Shown here in pieces: positions 18,294-27,676 of a stretch of 64,000 nucleotides of DNA. Numbering within the stretch: position 1 is the stretch's first letter; every line of letters starts with the position of its first letter. The translations under genes were made by a program, and so were the position numbers. The DNA comes from Candidatus Protochlamydia amoebophila UWE25 (lineage in GTDB: Bacteria; Chlamydiota; Chlamydiia; Chlamydiales; Parachlamydiaceae). Location of the stretch: contig NC_005861.2 of assembly GCF_000011565.2 (NCBI RefSeq), forward strand, positions 124,001 through 188,000. Direction: 5' to 3'. Under the pieces are notes generated by a model. The model did not search any database. It was not told where the DNA came from and worked only from the letters and a program-made list of their open reading frames with translations.

Positions 18294-19295
18294 TTATAAA
18301 TGCTCTTCTTTGATCGTTCTTTTCATTAATGCACTCACAGCTTCAATAGGTTTAATAGTCCCTTGAATAATATTATAAACGGCTTCAGAAATTGGCATGA
18401 TAATTTTATGTTGTTTACTTAATTGCAATGCTGAAACACACGTATAAGCTCCTTCTACAACCATACCAATTCGATTTCTTGCTTGTTCTGTGGATAGCCC
18501 TTGGGCTAAAAGTGTACCAAAACGAAAATTGCGACTAATAGGCGAACTACAAGTCACACATAAATCACCCATTCCTGCTAGCCCATTTAATGTTTCTGCT
18601 TTACAACCACATGCAACGGATAATTTTCGAATTTCGTGCAGACCTCGCGTCATTAAAGCTGCTTTGGAGCTGCATCCCAATGCTAGGCCATCGGAAATCC
18701 CACAAGCAATGCCAATAATATTTTTTAAAGCTCCTCCAAATGCGACTCCTAAAATATCAGTGTTAGGATAGACTCGAAAAGTAGGGGTCATAAATGTTTC
18801 ACAAATCTCTTGGATGACTTCGACCGTGTAACCCGTTCCAACGACAGAAGTTGGGAGTTCACGAATGACTTCTTGTGCAAAACTAGGACCGCTTAAAAAA
18901 CCTATCAATGATCTAAACTCTTCACCTAAAACTTCAATAACGACTTCTGGTAGGATCATTCCTGTATCTTGCTCAATCCCTTTGGAAGTAATGACAATAG
19001 GGCAATTAGGTAATCCTAAAGAGCGTACTTGTTCAAATACAGAGCGTAAACCTGCAGAGGTGACTGATTCAACAATCATATCCACATCTTTTAAAGCTTC
19101 AGACATATCTGTTGTGAAAGTCATTTCTCCTTTTGATAGATGACCTGCTAAAAGAGGATGTTCTCTCGTATCCGTTAGATGTTTTGCTAATTCAGGTTTT
19201 GTTGTCCAACAGACAACTTTATGCCCCTTTGAAGCTAGTAAAGAAGCTAGGCAATAACCCCAAGCCCCTAATCCAAGGTAGCCAATTTTTTTCAT
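18294..19295 (-). CDS. gpsA: Glycerol-3-phosphate dehydrogenase [NAD(P)+]
   Basis: A 333-residue enzyme reducing dihydroxyacetone phosphate to sn-glycerol 3-phosphate for phospholipid synthesis. The nucleotide-binding motif is GYLGLGAWGYCLASLLA at 5-21. FLSGPSFAQEV lies near 133, the catalytic Lys is in FGGALKNIIGIACG near 190, and NGLAGMGDLCVTCSSP is the family signature. Length is normal. AAAGGATTGGT precedes the ATG at good spacing. It is upstream of nnrDE by four bases. G instead of GGGSWG-type spacing (GLGAWG) still fits the family pattern GxGxxG. Confidence 0.96.
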   Translation of the reverse strand: MKKIGYLGLGAWGYCLASLLASKGHKVVCWTTKPELAKHLTDTREHPLLAGHLSKGEMTFTTDMSEALKDVDMIVESVTSAGLRSVFEQVRSLGLPNCPIVITSKGIEQDTGMILPEVVIEVLGEEFRSLIGFLSGPSFAQEVIRELPTSVVGTGYTVEVIQEICETFMTPTFRVYPNTDILGVAFGGALKNIIGIACGISDGLALGCSSKAALMTRGLHEIRKLSVACGCKAETLNGLAGMGDLCVTCSSPISRNFRFGTLLAQGLSTEQARNRIGMVVEGAYTCVSALQLSKQHKIIMPISEAVYNIIQGTIKPIEAVSALMKRTIKEEHL

Positions 19296-19525
19296 ACCAA
19301 TCCTTTCGATGTCATCTTGATCTCCAAGAAAAAAGATCTCTCATTTTATTTTATAAAGATTTGAATTTCTGACTGTCCAATCTGCTAACAAGCAAAATGA
19401 AATCAAAATTCTTACTAAACTGAAGTTTTGGTTATTGAATGATCTTCAAACTTTTCCATTATCTTTTAGTTCGATTTTACAAATTTATTATTACCATAAC
19501 ACGCCATAGAATTACCGCAAAGTTG

Positions 19526-20254
19526 TTAGGATTTTTCGACGTCTTGATATGAAAAATGTTTTAATCTTGCTTCGAAAACTTTTTCCCATCGCTCCATTTG
19601 AGTTGGAGCATCAATAGCAAGGGGTGGAATTTTGGGGAAAGGGTCTTCTTTTTCTTTAGGCTTTCTGGATTTTGAAGGCGTTTTTTTGTCCAATGCCGGT
19701 TCTTTTTTTAGAAGTTTTTGATACTCGTTTTCAAAAATTTGCTGATAATAATCAGTTGAACCTTCAATTTTTTGATCGACTTTAGGATTAGAAGGATTAG
19801 AAGGAATTGAAGTTTTTGGAGTAGTAACTGGATTAAAAAATTTAGAGCGATTTGTCAGTTTCTTTAGTTTATTTTTATAAGCTTTATTTAACCATTGAAT
19901 AAAATTTTCTACGCTTTCTGTTTGAGCCTGTTTATTTCGGGCTAACTTTGCCAGTTTTTTATCTGAAGTAATGATAATTTCTTGTTGAGGTTGAGAAGAA
20001 TATTTAAGAGCATCTAAAATAAATTCATCTGCTGTTTCTCCCTGGGCGGTGAATAAAATTTCAACGTTATTGAAGTGGGAACGCGTTCCTTCTCCTTCTT
20101 GAAAAGTTCCATCAAACACAATTGAAACATCTATTTTGAGTATAGAAATTTTTTTATCTAAATCTAAAATAAATTGCTCTCGAGAACTTTGCAAATTCTC
20201 ATAAGCATGAACTAATCTAAAAAGGAAATTGTATCCATCAATATAATAATGCAT
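19526..20254 (-). CDS. NYN-domain protein, YacP/Rae1-like ribonuclease
   Basis: A 242-residue protein. Residues 1-135 are a NYN/PIN-like fold: YYIDGYNFLFRL at 3-14 with the metal-binding Asp, VSIVFDGTF near 43-51, ADEFILDAL, and IIITSDKKLAKLA near 94-106. YacP/Rae1 proteins cleave mRNA on the ribosome in Bacillus. The C-terminal half (about 140-242) is a low-complexity Lys/Pro/Ser segment followed by a helical tail, not part of the family domain. It starts four bases after the rdgB stop. Endonuclease activity is inferred from the conserved acids only. Confidence 0.82.
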   Translation of the reverse strand: MHYYIDGYNFLFRLVHAYENLQSSREQFILDLDKKISILKIDVSIVFDGTFQEGEGTRSHFNNVEILFTAQGETADEFILDALKYSSQPQQEIIITSDKKLAKLARNKQAQTESVENFIQWLNKAYKNKLKKLTNRSKFFNPVTTPKTSIPSNPSNPKVDQKIEGSTDYYQQIFENEYQKLLKKEPALDKKTPSKSRKPKEKEDPFPKIPPLAIDAPTQMERWEKVFEARLKHFSYQDVEKS

Positions 20255-20258
20255 TTAT

Positions 20259-20858
20259 TTAATCCCGAAGATTTTCTAAAAATGCAGAGAGTCGTTCAAA
20301 AGCTTTTCTTCTATGAGAAATACGGTTTTTAACGGCTTCGTCGATCTCGGCAAAAGATTTTTCGTAATCGTTTTTTACAAATAACGAGTCATATCCAAAT
20401 CCATTCCGTCCTCTAGCTTCATTGAGAATAAACCCTTCACAAATTCCCTGAACGCACTTTTGTAAACCAGTTGGAGAAGACAGCGCTAAACAACATTCAT
20501 AATAAGCTGTACGATCTTCTTTATTTATTAGTTGTCTCATTTCTAAAAGAAGTTTTTTACGATTTTCTTCATCAGTTGCCTCTAATCCAGCAAACCGACG
20601 AGAATAAATACCTGGTTTTCCGCTTAACCGGGGAACAACTAAACCAGAATCATCAGCAAGAACCCATCTATTGAGGTGTTTAGCTGCATGTTCCGCTTTA
20701 GAAATAGCGTTTTCTTTAAAATTAGTTCCCACTTCTTCTGGACACATGTAAGCTGGAAATTGATGAAGAGATAAAATTTCTAGATGAGCAAAAGCTTTGC
20801 ACATTTCTTTAAATTCACGAATTTTATGCAAATTAGTAGTTGCCAGAAGAATTTCCAT
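20259..20858 (-). CDS. rdgB: XTP/dITP diphosphatase (RdgB/HAM1)
   Basis: A 199-residue house-cleaning pyrophosphatase that hydrolyses dITP, dXTP and XTP so that they are not built into nucleic acids. Motifs are LLATTNLHKIREFKEM at 4-19 (the SxNxxKxxE signature), WVLADDSGLVVPRLSGKPG near 66-84, SRRFAG, and RNGFGYDSLF near 150-159. ATG 20856-20858 is preferred to TTG three codons upstream because the family motif then starts at residue 4. It is followed closely by the NYN gene. Confidence 0.95.
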   Translation of the reverse strand: MEILLATTNLHKIREFKEMCKAFAHLEILSLHQFPAYMCPEEVGTNFKENAISKAEHAAKHLNRWVLADDSGLVVPRLSGKPGIYSRRFAGLEATDEENRKKLLLEMRQLINKEDRTAYYECCLALSSPTGLQKCVQGICEGFILNEARGRNGFGYDSLFVKNDYEKSFAEIDEAVKNRISHRRKAFERLSAFLENLRD

Positions 20859-21078
20859 AGGAACCAATTTTTTAAGGTTAGGAAGAGCAGGGTTTGGCGT
20901 TATGACCTAAATTTGGGTTTATACTGCAGTTATAACATGCATTAGAATTAATACCAAATGACAGAAATAAACTCATTTTCTTGGTTAAGCAAAGGCGGAT
21001 TTATTCAAGAAATTCGAGGAATTTGCAAAAATGGATAACATCTTTGCAAATTTCTGAACTGAAAAGATAAACTATAGA

Positions 21079-23250
21079 TTAAGACCTTAAATAACTATGT
21101 AAGCTTAAAACTTTGAAAGTTTCATCTTTAAATTGAAACTGATCCCCAATTTTTTTTCCTATCATTGCTTGTGCAAATTTTGAATTGAGAGAAAGTATAT
21201 TTTTTTCCGGATCTGCGTCCCAAGGCCCTAAAATTGAATATCTAATTTTTTGTCCTTGACTATCAATTAAATCAATGACACTACCAATTCCTACTTCATC
21301 AGTAAGAATATCATCAGGAGTGATAATTCGAGCACGTCCGAATTGTTCCGATAGTGTTTTTAACTCTGATTGTAATCTAGCGCGGCGTTCTTGAGCAAAT
21401 TTAAATTCAGAGTTTTCGCGTAAATCTCCCAGAGCTCGAGCGGCTTCAATTTCTCGCGCATTTTCTACAACTTCAACTGTTCCGATTTGACGAATTCTAT
21501 CTTGAATTTTTAAGTATCCCTCTTCTGTAGTCCAAATTTCTTCATCATCTGTTTTTGCTTGTCCTTTGCGTGGTTTGGAAGAAGCGAGGGAAGGATGAAC
21601 AACACCTGCTAAAGAGCGTAAAATTGTCATATCATGATCTGTTAAAGACTGACATTTAGAAGCTAAAAGTAAAATCTCTTTCGTATATTCTAAGCTTGTA
21701 CCTTGTAAAAGTTCCCGTACAAGCGCGTATCGTTTCCCTGATAACATGGAATACATTTTTTTAGAAAGATCTCTATATTCAGGTCGGTTTTCTAGAGCAC
21801 TAAACAGAATAAAGAAAGATTCAAAAAATTGGCCAAGCCCTAACTTTGATTGAAAGGGTAAATTTTCTTCTTTGCTTAGAAGTTTCTGGAAATACCAAAC
21901 AAACAATTCTGGCGATAGGCTCGGATTATCAATCAATTCTTGGAGTTTAGATTCTAAGGCTGGTTTAGTAGTGAGACCTTGATTTAATTCTTTTAATAAA
22001 TAATCTCGTAATTGAGCTTGGGGTAATTCGAAAAGTAAAGTTAAGAAAAGTGAGGGCCAATCCGATCTTTGTTCTTTAACATAAACTAATGCACGTTTTT
22101 TAAAGGCAACAATGTCAATATCTTGGATAAGGGATTCAATTTTTTTAGTGCTTTGTATCAATTTACAAATTTCTTCTGTAGATGATTTATTAACAAAAAA
22201 CTGTTCAAGCAATAAATGAATTTGTAACAATTGTACTTCACTTAGATCGGGAAGCTCTAAAAGATCTGTTAGTTTTGTTTGCAAAGATTTTTTTGTGTCT
22301 GTATTTTTTAAAGCATTGGCTGTATCACGCACAAAAGTATAGGTAGTTTGAATAATTTGATCTACTTCTGTTTTATTGTGCATAGCATTTTTAAGACGTT
22401 CTTCCGTGGATAACTCAGCTTTTCTTAGCAAGAAAGGTTCTCTTAAATGATCAGGGGTTTCGATCATAGGGTCTTTTTTAATTTTTGCACGGGCTCCTTG
22501 CCACCATTTTGTCCAATCTTTTTCTGGGATAACAAGTACGCAAAGTTCATCTTTTATTTCTGCTGCCGTCTTTGGCCCAATATCATGAAGAAGAAGTTTA
22601 ATAAGTTTAACAGGATTATCACGTCCTTCTTTTTCTAAACTGTCGGGGTCAGCAAAACGTCTTGCTAAAAAATGTTTAGGGGATAAAGGAACTAGGGTTT
22701 TAAGTGCATTAGCAAAAGAGAGGTCTTTACGTCCTGAAATATTTTCGAATTCAATGACCAAATGCTCCCGAACAAAAGAGACATCCATGATTTCTCCTGT
22801 TCCCCAGCCAGCATTATGGAAAACCATATTACCTTTTGCTAAGTGACTAATTAAATCATATTTAGAAATGGCCCCCTGGAATTGATCTTTGTCTCTTAAT
22901 CCAGCAAGTTTTAATCTCTCTTGAAATTTAGGATGATTACCATGATATTTTTGAAGGGTTTCTAATGTTAAATCTATTAAAGTGGGATGGTTGGTAGTTT
23001 GTATGTCAATGAGTAATCGCAAAATTTCGTAAGATTGCTCAGGGTCAGTTATTGTTTTCCAAAGAGGGAGGGCTGTTTCGATTATTTGTCCAAAGTGTTT
23101 GCTTAAATCGGATGATTTAATTGCTTTTAAAAGTTGGCTAAATTCTTCGAAATCTACCGTATCACTTGTGCAATATTCCTCCCATAAAACGAGAAATTTA
23201 TGAAAATCCCGATTATTGATTTGCGTCAAAAACTCCTTCAAATACCCCAT
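21079..23250 (-). CDS. greA: GreA transcript cleavage factor with long N-terminal extension
   Basis: A 723-residue protein. Only the last ~150 residues (about 575-723) are GreA: an antiparallel coiled coil with the acidic tip ARALGDLRENSEFKFAQERR, whose Asp and Glu hold the catalytic Mg2+ in RNA polymerase, then the FKBP-like domain with VGIGSVIDL and ALGPWDADPEKN-type residues. Residues 1-555 are helical, and the segment near 140-175 (KGNMVFHNAGWGTGEIMDVS) resembles a small beta domain. Standard GreA is about 158 residues. The long form is known from Chlamydiae. A Lys-rich linker joins the parts. AAGG precedes the ATG. Confidence 0.93.
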   Translation of the reverse strand: MGYLKEFLTQINNRDFHKFLVLWEEYCTSDTVDFEEFSQLLKAIKSSDLSKHFGQIIETALPLWKTITDPEQSYEILRLLIDIQTTNHPTLIDLTLETLQKYHGNHPKFQERLKLAGLRDKDQFQGAISKYDLISHLAKGNMVFHNAGWGTGEIMDVSFVREHLVIEFENISGRKDLSFANALKTLVPLSPKHFLARRFADPDSLEKEGRDNPVKLIKLLLHDIGPKTAAEIKDELCVLVIPEKDWTKWWQGARAKIKKDPMIETPDHLREPFLLRKAELSTEERLKNAMHNKTEVDQIIQTTYTFVRDTANALKNTDTKKSLQTKLTDLLELPDLSEVQLLQIHLLLEQFFVNKSSTEEICKLIQSTKKIESLIQDIDIVAFKKRALVYVKEQRSDWPSLFLTLLFELPQAQLRDYLLKELNQGLTTKPALESKLQELIDNPSLSPELFVWYFQKLLSKEENLPFQSKLGLGQFFESFFILFSALENRPEYRDLSKKMYSMLSGKRYALVRELLQGTSLEYTKEILLLASKCQSLTDHDMTILRSLAGVVHPSLASSKPRKGQAKTDDEEIWTTEEGYLKIQDRIRQIGTVEVVENAREIEAARALGDLRENSEFKFAQERRARLQSELKTLSEQFGRARIITPDDILTDEVGIGSVIDLIDSQGQKIRYSILGPWDADPEKNILSLNSKFAQAMIGKKIGDQFQFKDETFKVLSLHSYLRS

Positions 23251-23775
23251 TACCGAACCTTAAGTTATGTCTCCATTTTAAGAGAATCTTCAGATGTCAT
23301 GGTTGATGTTGAGTGGAGAATATTAATCAAACACACACGCTTTCTCATTCCTTTTACTATAAACAAATCTTTACTTTTTACAGATAAGAGTAGTTTCTAT
23401 TTGGGATCGCAACGATGAAAGCGAAATTGAACAACCAATCAATTTTTCAAATTCTCTAAGTCCAAGACTGTTTTTTCATTTTTTATAAGCGATTTGTGAA
23501 GCAAATATAACCTTTTCAGTTTATTAATTTCAATGTTAGTTTATAAAAACCTTTTGAAAGTATAATAATCTCAATTTTGAATATTTTTTTTGAATTTCAT
23601 GCCCTTTTTGATTAAATTTCTCTAAAGAGAAGAATCTTTTAATTTCCTCTTATTTCGAAGTTTTCGTGCGAAAAAAAGTTAAGAAAAAAATATTTTATCA
23701 AATTTTCGATTTGAGCTATGTATCAAATAATTTTTTTATGTTAAGCTATAAATTGATACAAGCATTGAGGTGATT
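23251..23775. other. 525-base intergenic region between divergent genes
   Basis: Very AT-rich spacer between greA (minus) and the next plus-strand gene. A 72-codon plus-strand frame (23200-23418) overlaps the start of greA and has no ribosome-binding site. No hairpin or RNA structure was recognised. The last 60 bases must hold the promoter of the 23776 gene; no clear consensus pair stands out. Confidence 0.6.
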
Positions 23776-24210
23776 ATGGCTCTCCCAGATAAGTCAAAAA
23801 GCAAAAAAAAAGAATCCACTCTTTTTGGATTAGAAAATAAATCTAGTCCTTTAACCGAGTTGGATCAATTCGACCCCGATAAAATGACGCTTTCAGATGT
23901 GGAAAACATGATTTCTAAGGTGAAAATTTTACATGATGAAATTGATCGAAAGCTAGATGATATTTTTCAAAAATCGGGTTGGACTTCTAAACAGATTAAA
24001 ACTTATTTAGATAATCCCAATAATTTTACCGTGGATGAATGGGAAAAAGTTCAAAGAGACCGTCAAAAATTGATGAACACTCTAAAAACAGGAAAAGATT
24101 TACAAGCAGCTTCCATTTCAAATGCGAAGACAGAGCAAAACTCAAAATTAACGCGAGAGCGTCGGGGCAAAACGATTGGAGCTCGCCGTAATTGGATTTC
24201 CATGCAATAA
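23776..24210 (+). CDS. Small basic/coiled-coil protein, conserved in Chlamydiae (probable)
   Basis: A 144-residue soluble protein with a Lys-rich start (DKSKSKKKES), a predicted helical pair at about 40-100 (LSDVENMISKVKILHDEIDRK) and a basic tail with TRERRGKTIGARRNWISM. There is no signal peptide or membrane segment. It matches no enzyme family I know. In Chlamydia an unknown gene of this size sits between nqrA and greA, and this is probably its counterpart (inference from position next to greA). ATG 23776 is favoured over GTG 23770 because TGAGG lies 5 bases ahead. Confidence 0.75.
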   Translation: MALPDKSKSKKKESTLFGLENKSSPLTELDQFDPDKMTLSDVENMISKVKILHDEIDRKLDDIFQKSGWTSKQIKTYLDNPNNFTVDEWEKVQRDRQKLMNTLKTGKDLQAASISNAKTEQNSKLTRERRGKTIGARRNWISMQ

Positions 24211-24547
24211 GATAGAGTGTTTTTTTATTCCTATTAGGTGAAGCAGTAGCTAAGCGTGGATTTGAGGATCTTAAATAAGCGGGACTAAATTTTAGCGAGA
24301 TTTTCAAAAAAGCATTCCAGCGTTGTTTTATACTCTTTTTTCATTATTATTGTTATTGGCTTTTTATACTTTTTTAAAAATTGATAGGGTAAATTTTTGT
24401 CGATCAATTTGAAATTTCAAATTTTTTTCTGAAAATTCTCTTTTCGCTTGTTCAATTTCAGATTAACCTCTTAATTCAGGCTAGCAAATCAATTGAAGTT
24501 AAGGTATTCGAAATATCCAAAATTTTGTTGTAGACAGAGGAACCACT
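24211..24547. other. 337-base spacer, nothing recognised
   Basis: AT-rich sequence without a frame carrying a ribosome-binding site. A minus-strand 93-codon frame (24026-24307) mostly lies antisense inside the previous gene. The last bases contain AGAGGA, the ribosome-binding site of the next gene. Confidence 0.6.
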
Positions 24548-25741
24548 ATGAATTTAAAAAAAGTCTATCTTTTTTCTTCAATCACGACGCAATACGGAGT
24601 GTTAAATTATTTTTTAAAAGAACTTAATAATGCCTTAAATAGACAAGGTATTATTTGCCGGATTATTGAGGCTAAAAAAGATGATCCTCGTTCTTTTTTA
24701 GAAGAATTATTAAATGATCCTCCCGATTGTACTTTATCTTTTAATGGATTGTTACCTGATGAAGAAGGACATTTTTTAGCAGATATGATCAAAATTCCTC
24801 ACGTTGCTTATTTAACCGATGCTCCTCATCATTTTTTTTCTTTAGCTAAAAGTTCTTACACTATTATTGGTTGTATTGATCGCAATTTTTGTCAAACATT
24901 TCGAGATTTTAAAGTTCCGCATGTTCTTTTTTTGCCTCATGCAGTGAGTAAAACGTCAGCCCCCTCTTTTGCACATAAGCCAATTTACGATGTTTTAATG
25001 CTAAATTCTTTTATTGATTATGAGGCCATACGTCAAGAGTGGAAGGAAAAATATCCTTCAGAACTTATTCAGGTATTAGAAGAGGCGGCGGAGTTAACAC
25101 TCAATGAGCAACAGATATCCTATATGCAGGCCTTAATTCAAACTTTAGATCAACATTTGCGAGCAGGTAAAGCTATTGATCCAAGGCAAATTAATTTTGA
25201 ATTACTTTTAGATGATTTAGAGGTATACGTTGGAGGAAAAAGTCGTGTAGAACTTATCCAAGCTATTGATGGGGCAACTGTTCATATTTTCGGATCTCAA
25301 CCACACATCGGAGGCTGGAAGAAATACCTAGGTCAAAAAGATAATGTTAAAATTCACGCTCCTGTTCCTTTTAGTGAAGCTCTTGAATTAATGAAGCAAT
25401 CTAAAATTCTTTTAAATTGTACCCCAGAAATCAAACAAGGTGCTCATGAAAGAATTTTTAGTGGTCTTGCGAGCGGAGCCGCTGTGTTGACTTTAGATAC
25501 TCCTTATATTCGAGAACAATTTGTTGATGAAGAAAATATTTTAATGTTTGGCCCTCGAAAATGGAAAGAACTTAATCAAAAAATTCGCACTTATTTATCC
25601 GATGATGAAAAGAGAAATCGAATCGCAAGTAAGGGACGTGAAAAAATTATGCAAGATCATACGTGGGACCAACGTGCGATCACTTTAATTCAAGAATTAC
25701 CTTCTATGTTAGAAAAAATACGCTCTCAAAATCCTGAATAG
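24548..25741 (+). CDS. GT-B glycosyltransferase of the CgeB/Glyco_trans_1_2 type
   Basis: A 397-residue protein. The N-terminal half carries a modest Rossmann-like pattern (KKVYLFSSITTQYGVLNYFL; HVAYLTDAPHHFF near 85-97). The C-terminal half is typical: VHIFGSQPHIGG near 250, VKIHAPVPFSEALELMKQSK, LLNCTPEIKQGAHERIFSGL and ASGAAVLTLDTPYIREQF, matching the donor-binding domain of CgeB-like transferases. It probably adds a sugar to a surface structure or protein. AGAGGA is 6 bases ahead of the ATG. A mid-protein helical insertion (about 160-215) is atypical. Substrate unknown. Confidence 0.78.
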   Translation: MNLKKVYLFSSITTQYGVLNYFLKELNNALNRQGIICRIIEAKKDDPRSFLEELLNDPPDCTLSFNGLLPDEEGHFLADMIKIPHVAYLTDAPHHFFSLAKSSYTIIGCIDRNFCQTFRDFKVPHVLFLPHAVSKTSAPSFAHKPIYDVLMLNSFIDYEAIRQEWKEKYPSELIQVLEEAAELTLNEQQISYMQALIQTLDQHLRAGKAIDPRQINFELLLDDLEVYVGGKSRVELIQAIDGATVHIFGSQPHIGGWKKYLGQKDNVKIHAPVPFSEALELMKQSKILLNCTPEIKQGAHERIFSGLASGAAVLTLDTPYIREQFVDEENILMFGPRKWKELNQKIRTYLSDDEKRNRIASKGREKIMQDHTWDQRAITLIQELPSMLEKIRSQNPE

Positions 25742-25780
25742 TTGTTTTTGAGTTTATTGCTTATTAATGGTACAATTTTT

Positions 25781-25812
25781 ACAAGTAAATGAAAAAAAAT
25801 TTATTTACTTGT
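25781..25812 (+). terminator. Inverted repeat, possible terminator
   Basis: A 10-base perfect stem ACAAGTAAAT/ATTTACTTGT with a 12-base A-rich loop begins 40 bases after the glycosyltransferase stop. Only TTATTGTTT follows, so termination would be weak. Confidence 0.4.
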
Positions 25813-25878
25813 TTATTGTTTCCAAACACAATAATTTATTTATTCACTCACTAATCTACTTAGCTTTGATTCTTTTTA

Positions 25879-26937
25879 ATGTCTTCTTCTTTCCCTAATG
25901 AAAAATTAAAAAAATGGTTCCTGTCTTCAAAAAGAGATCTACCTTGGAGACAAAATCCAACACCTTATGCAGTTTGGATTTCTGAGGTCATGCTGCAGCA
26001 AACGCAAGTTGCCGTTGTCATTCCCTATTTTAATCGTTGGATGCAAGCATTTCCCTCTATTGAAGCTTTAGCTATAGCATCTTTAGAAGAAGTAATTAAA
26101 GCTTGGGAAGGGCTTGGATATTACTCGCGAGCGCGTCATTTACATCAAGGAGCTCAATATTTAGTTGAACATTGCCAAGGTGAACTTCCAGCAGATGAAA
26201 AGGAATTAAAAAAAATTAAAGGACTAGGACCTTATACTATTGGAGCTATCTTAAGTTTTGCTTTTCATCAAAAAAAAGCAGCTGTTGATGGAAATGTTTT
26301 ACGTGTTTTAGCTAGATATTTTCAAATTGAAGAAGATATCGCGAAAACTTCCACGATAAAAAAATTGCGGGATTTTGCAGAATCTATTTTGCCAGATGAA
26401 GAGTCTTGGATATCTTCTGAGGCTTTAATTGAATTGGGAGCGACAATTTGTAGCCGTAAAGCGATATGTCAGGAATGTCCATTAAAAAGTAATTGTCAAA
26501 GTTATTTGCATGGATTAAGCGATAAACTTCCTATTAAAACGAAGGCAATTAAAACACAATATTTGTATAGAGCTGTTGCGATAGTGAAATGTGGGGATTA
26601 TTTTTTAGTAAAAAAAGGAAAAAAAGGAGAAATTATGTCCGATCTTTACGAGTTTCCCTTTTTTGAAGTCTCTCAAGAGGGAATTACATTTAAAGAATTA
26701 CAAGAAAATATCAAGTTGCATTGGAATTTAACTGTACATCTTTTGCAATCACTATCCTCTATTGAACACGGCTTTACTCGTTATCAAGCGAGGTTAGACC
26801 CTTGTGTTTTCAATTGTCTAGAAATGTCTCCTGTAAAAGATCTGGAATGGCTAGATACGAAGTCTCTTAAGCAGAAAGCTTTTTCTTCAGGTCACCGTCG
26901 CATTTTTCAGAGCCTTCTTTCTTTAGATATCGATTAA
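25879..26937 (+). CDS. mutY: Adenine DNA glycosylase MutY
   Basis: A 352-residue base-excision enzyme that removes adenine opposite 8-oxoguanine. LPWRQNPTPYAVWISEVMLQ with QTQV begins near residue 20. The helix-hairpin-helix region is IKGLGPYTIGAILSFAF near 113-129, followed by the catalytic Asp in AAVDGNVLRVLAR. The [4Fe-4S] cysteines follow the C-x6-C-x2-C-x5-C pattern in CSRKAICQECPLKSNC near 193-208. A C-terminal NUDIX-like 8-oxoG reader domain covers about 230-350. The last 71 bases overlap tail-to-tail with the next gene on the opposite strand. Confidence 0.96.
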   Translation: MSSSFPNEKLKKWFLSSKRDLPWRQNPTPYAVWISEVMLQQTQVAVVIPYFNRWMQAFPSIEALAIASLEEVIKAWEGLGYYSRARHLHQGAQYLVEHCQGELPADEKELKKIKGLGPYTIGAILSFAFHQKKAAVDGNVLRVLARYFQIEEDIAKTSTIKKLRDFAESILPDEESWISSEALIELGATICSRKAICQECPLKSNCQSYLHGLSDKLPIKTKAIKTQYLYRAVAIVKCGDYFLVKKGKKGEIMSDLYEFPFFEVSQEGITFKELQENIKLHWNLTVHLLQSLSSIEHGFTRYQARLDPCVFNCLEMSPVKDLEWLDTKSLKQKAFSSGHRRIFQSLLSLDID

Positions 26938-27676
26938 TTTCAGCAAGTTTTAAATATTTATAAAAGGCTGTTGAGCCATTATAAAAACTGATTTCGAATC
27001 CCTCCTGCCCATCTAAAAAGCCTCTTTTAATAATATAGCTTTTAAAAAACGAAAAAAGTCCGTGTGATAAGGCTTTCACAAATGAAGAAGATTTGCGTCC
27101 TTTATATTGTTCTGCAAACAAAGTAGAATAGGATTGCATTTTAGAGAGAAAGTCAGATATTTGATCATATGAGTAGTGTTTCAAAGGAGATTGAAGATGA
27201 ACGTGAGTCAGCTCTGTTGCGATAATGGCTTCATGGACTTGAACATTAGTAAAATGTGTTTCTTGTTTATTGTAAAGTCGAATTTGCCTATCTGGGCTCC
27301 ATCCACACCCTTTAATCCATTTTCCTCGATATTCATTGCGTCTGGGAAACGAATACACATGTTTGGATTTTAGCTGTAATTCGGAAATTTCAATCGCTAA
27401 CTCTCTTGTGACAACTTCATCACTATCTATTGATAAAATCCAATCATTTTTAGCTAGGTTTGAAGCTGTATTATGCGTAGGTCCAAAACCTTTAAATGGT
27501 TCATGATAAATTGCGACATTTGTAAACTGTTTAGCAAGCGAAACAGTTTCATCTTGCGACCCTGTATCACAGATTACAACCTCATCAAAATCTTCCAAAG
27601 CTTGTAGGACTTCTCTTAGATATTTTTGGCTATTTTTTGTTAAAATAGTGACACTAATGGGAAAAGAAGAGGTCAT
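26867..27676 (-). CDS. Family 2 glycosyltransferase, WaaE/KdtX-like
   Basis: A 269-residue transferase: ISVTILTKNSQKYLREVLQA at 7-26, VICDTGSQDETVSLA near 33-47, and the DxD-type metal site ILSIDSDEVVTREL near 80-93. It continues with FPRRNEYRGKWIKGCGWSPD, RQIRLYN and VQVHEAI, which together match the lipopolysaccharide-core glucosyltransferase WaaE/KdtX group. It probably modifies lipo-oligosaccharide core at the cytosolic face. It overlaps bcp by four bases (ATGA), so the two are translationally coupled, and its 3' end overlaps mutY. Confidence 0.88.
   Translation of the reverse strand: MTSSFPISVTILTKNSQKYLREVLQALEDFDEVVICDTGSQDETVSLAKQFTNVAIYHEPFKGFGPTHNTASNLAKNDWILSIDSDEVVTRELAIEISELQLKSKHVYSFPRRNEYRGKWIKGCGWSPDRQIRLYNKQETHFTNVQVHEAIIATELTHVHLQSPLKHYSYDQISDFLSKMQSYSTLFAEQYKGRKSSSFVKALSHGLFSFFKSYIIKRGFLDGQEGFEISFYNGSTAFYKYLKLAEINRYLKKEGSEKCDGDLKKKLSA

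Noticed and set aside
23200-23418. 72-codon plus-strand frame at the greA start
   Set aside because: Begins inside greA on the opposite strand and has no ribosome-binding site.
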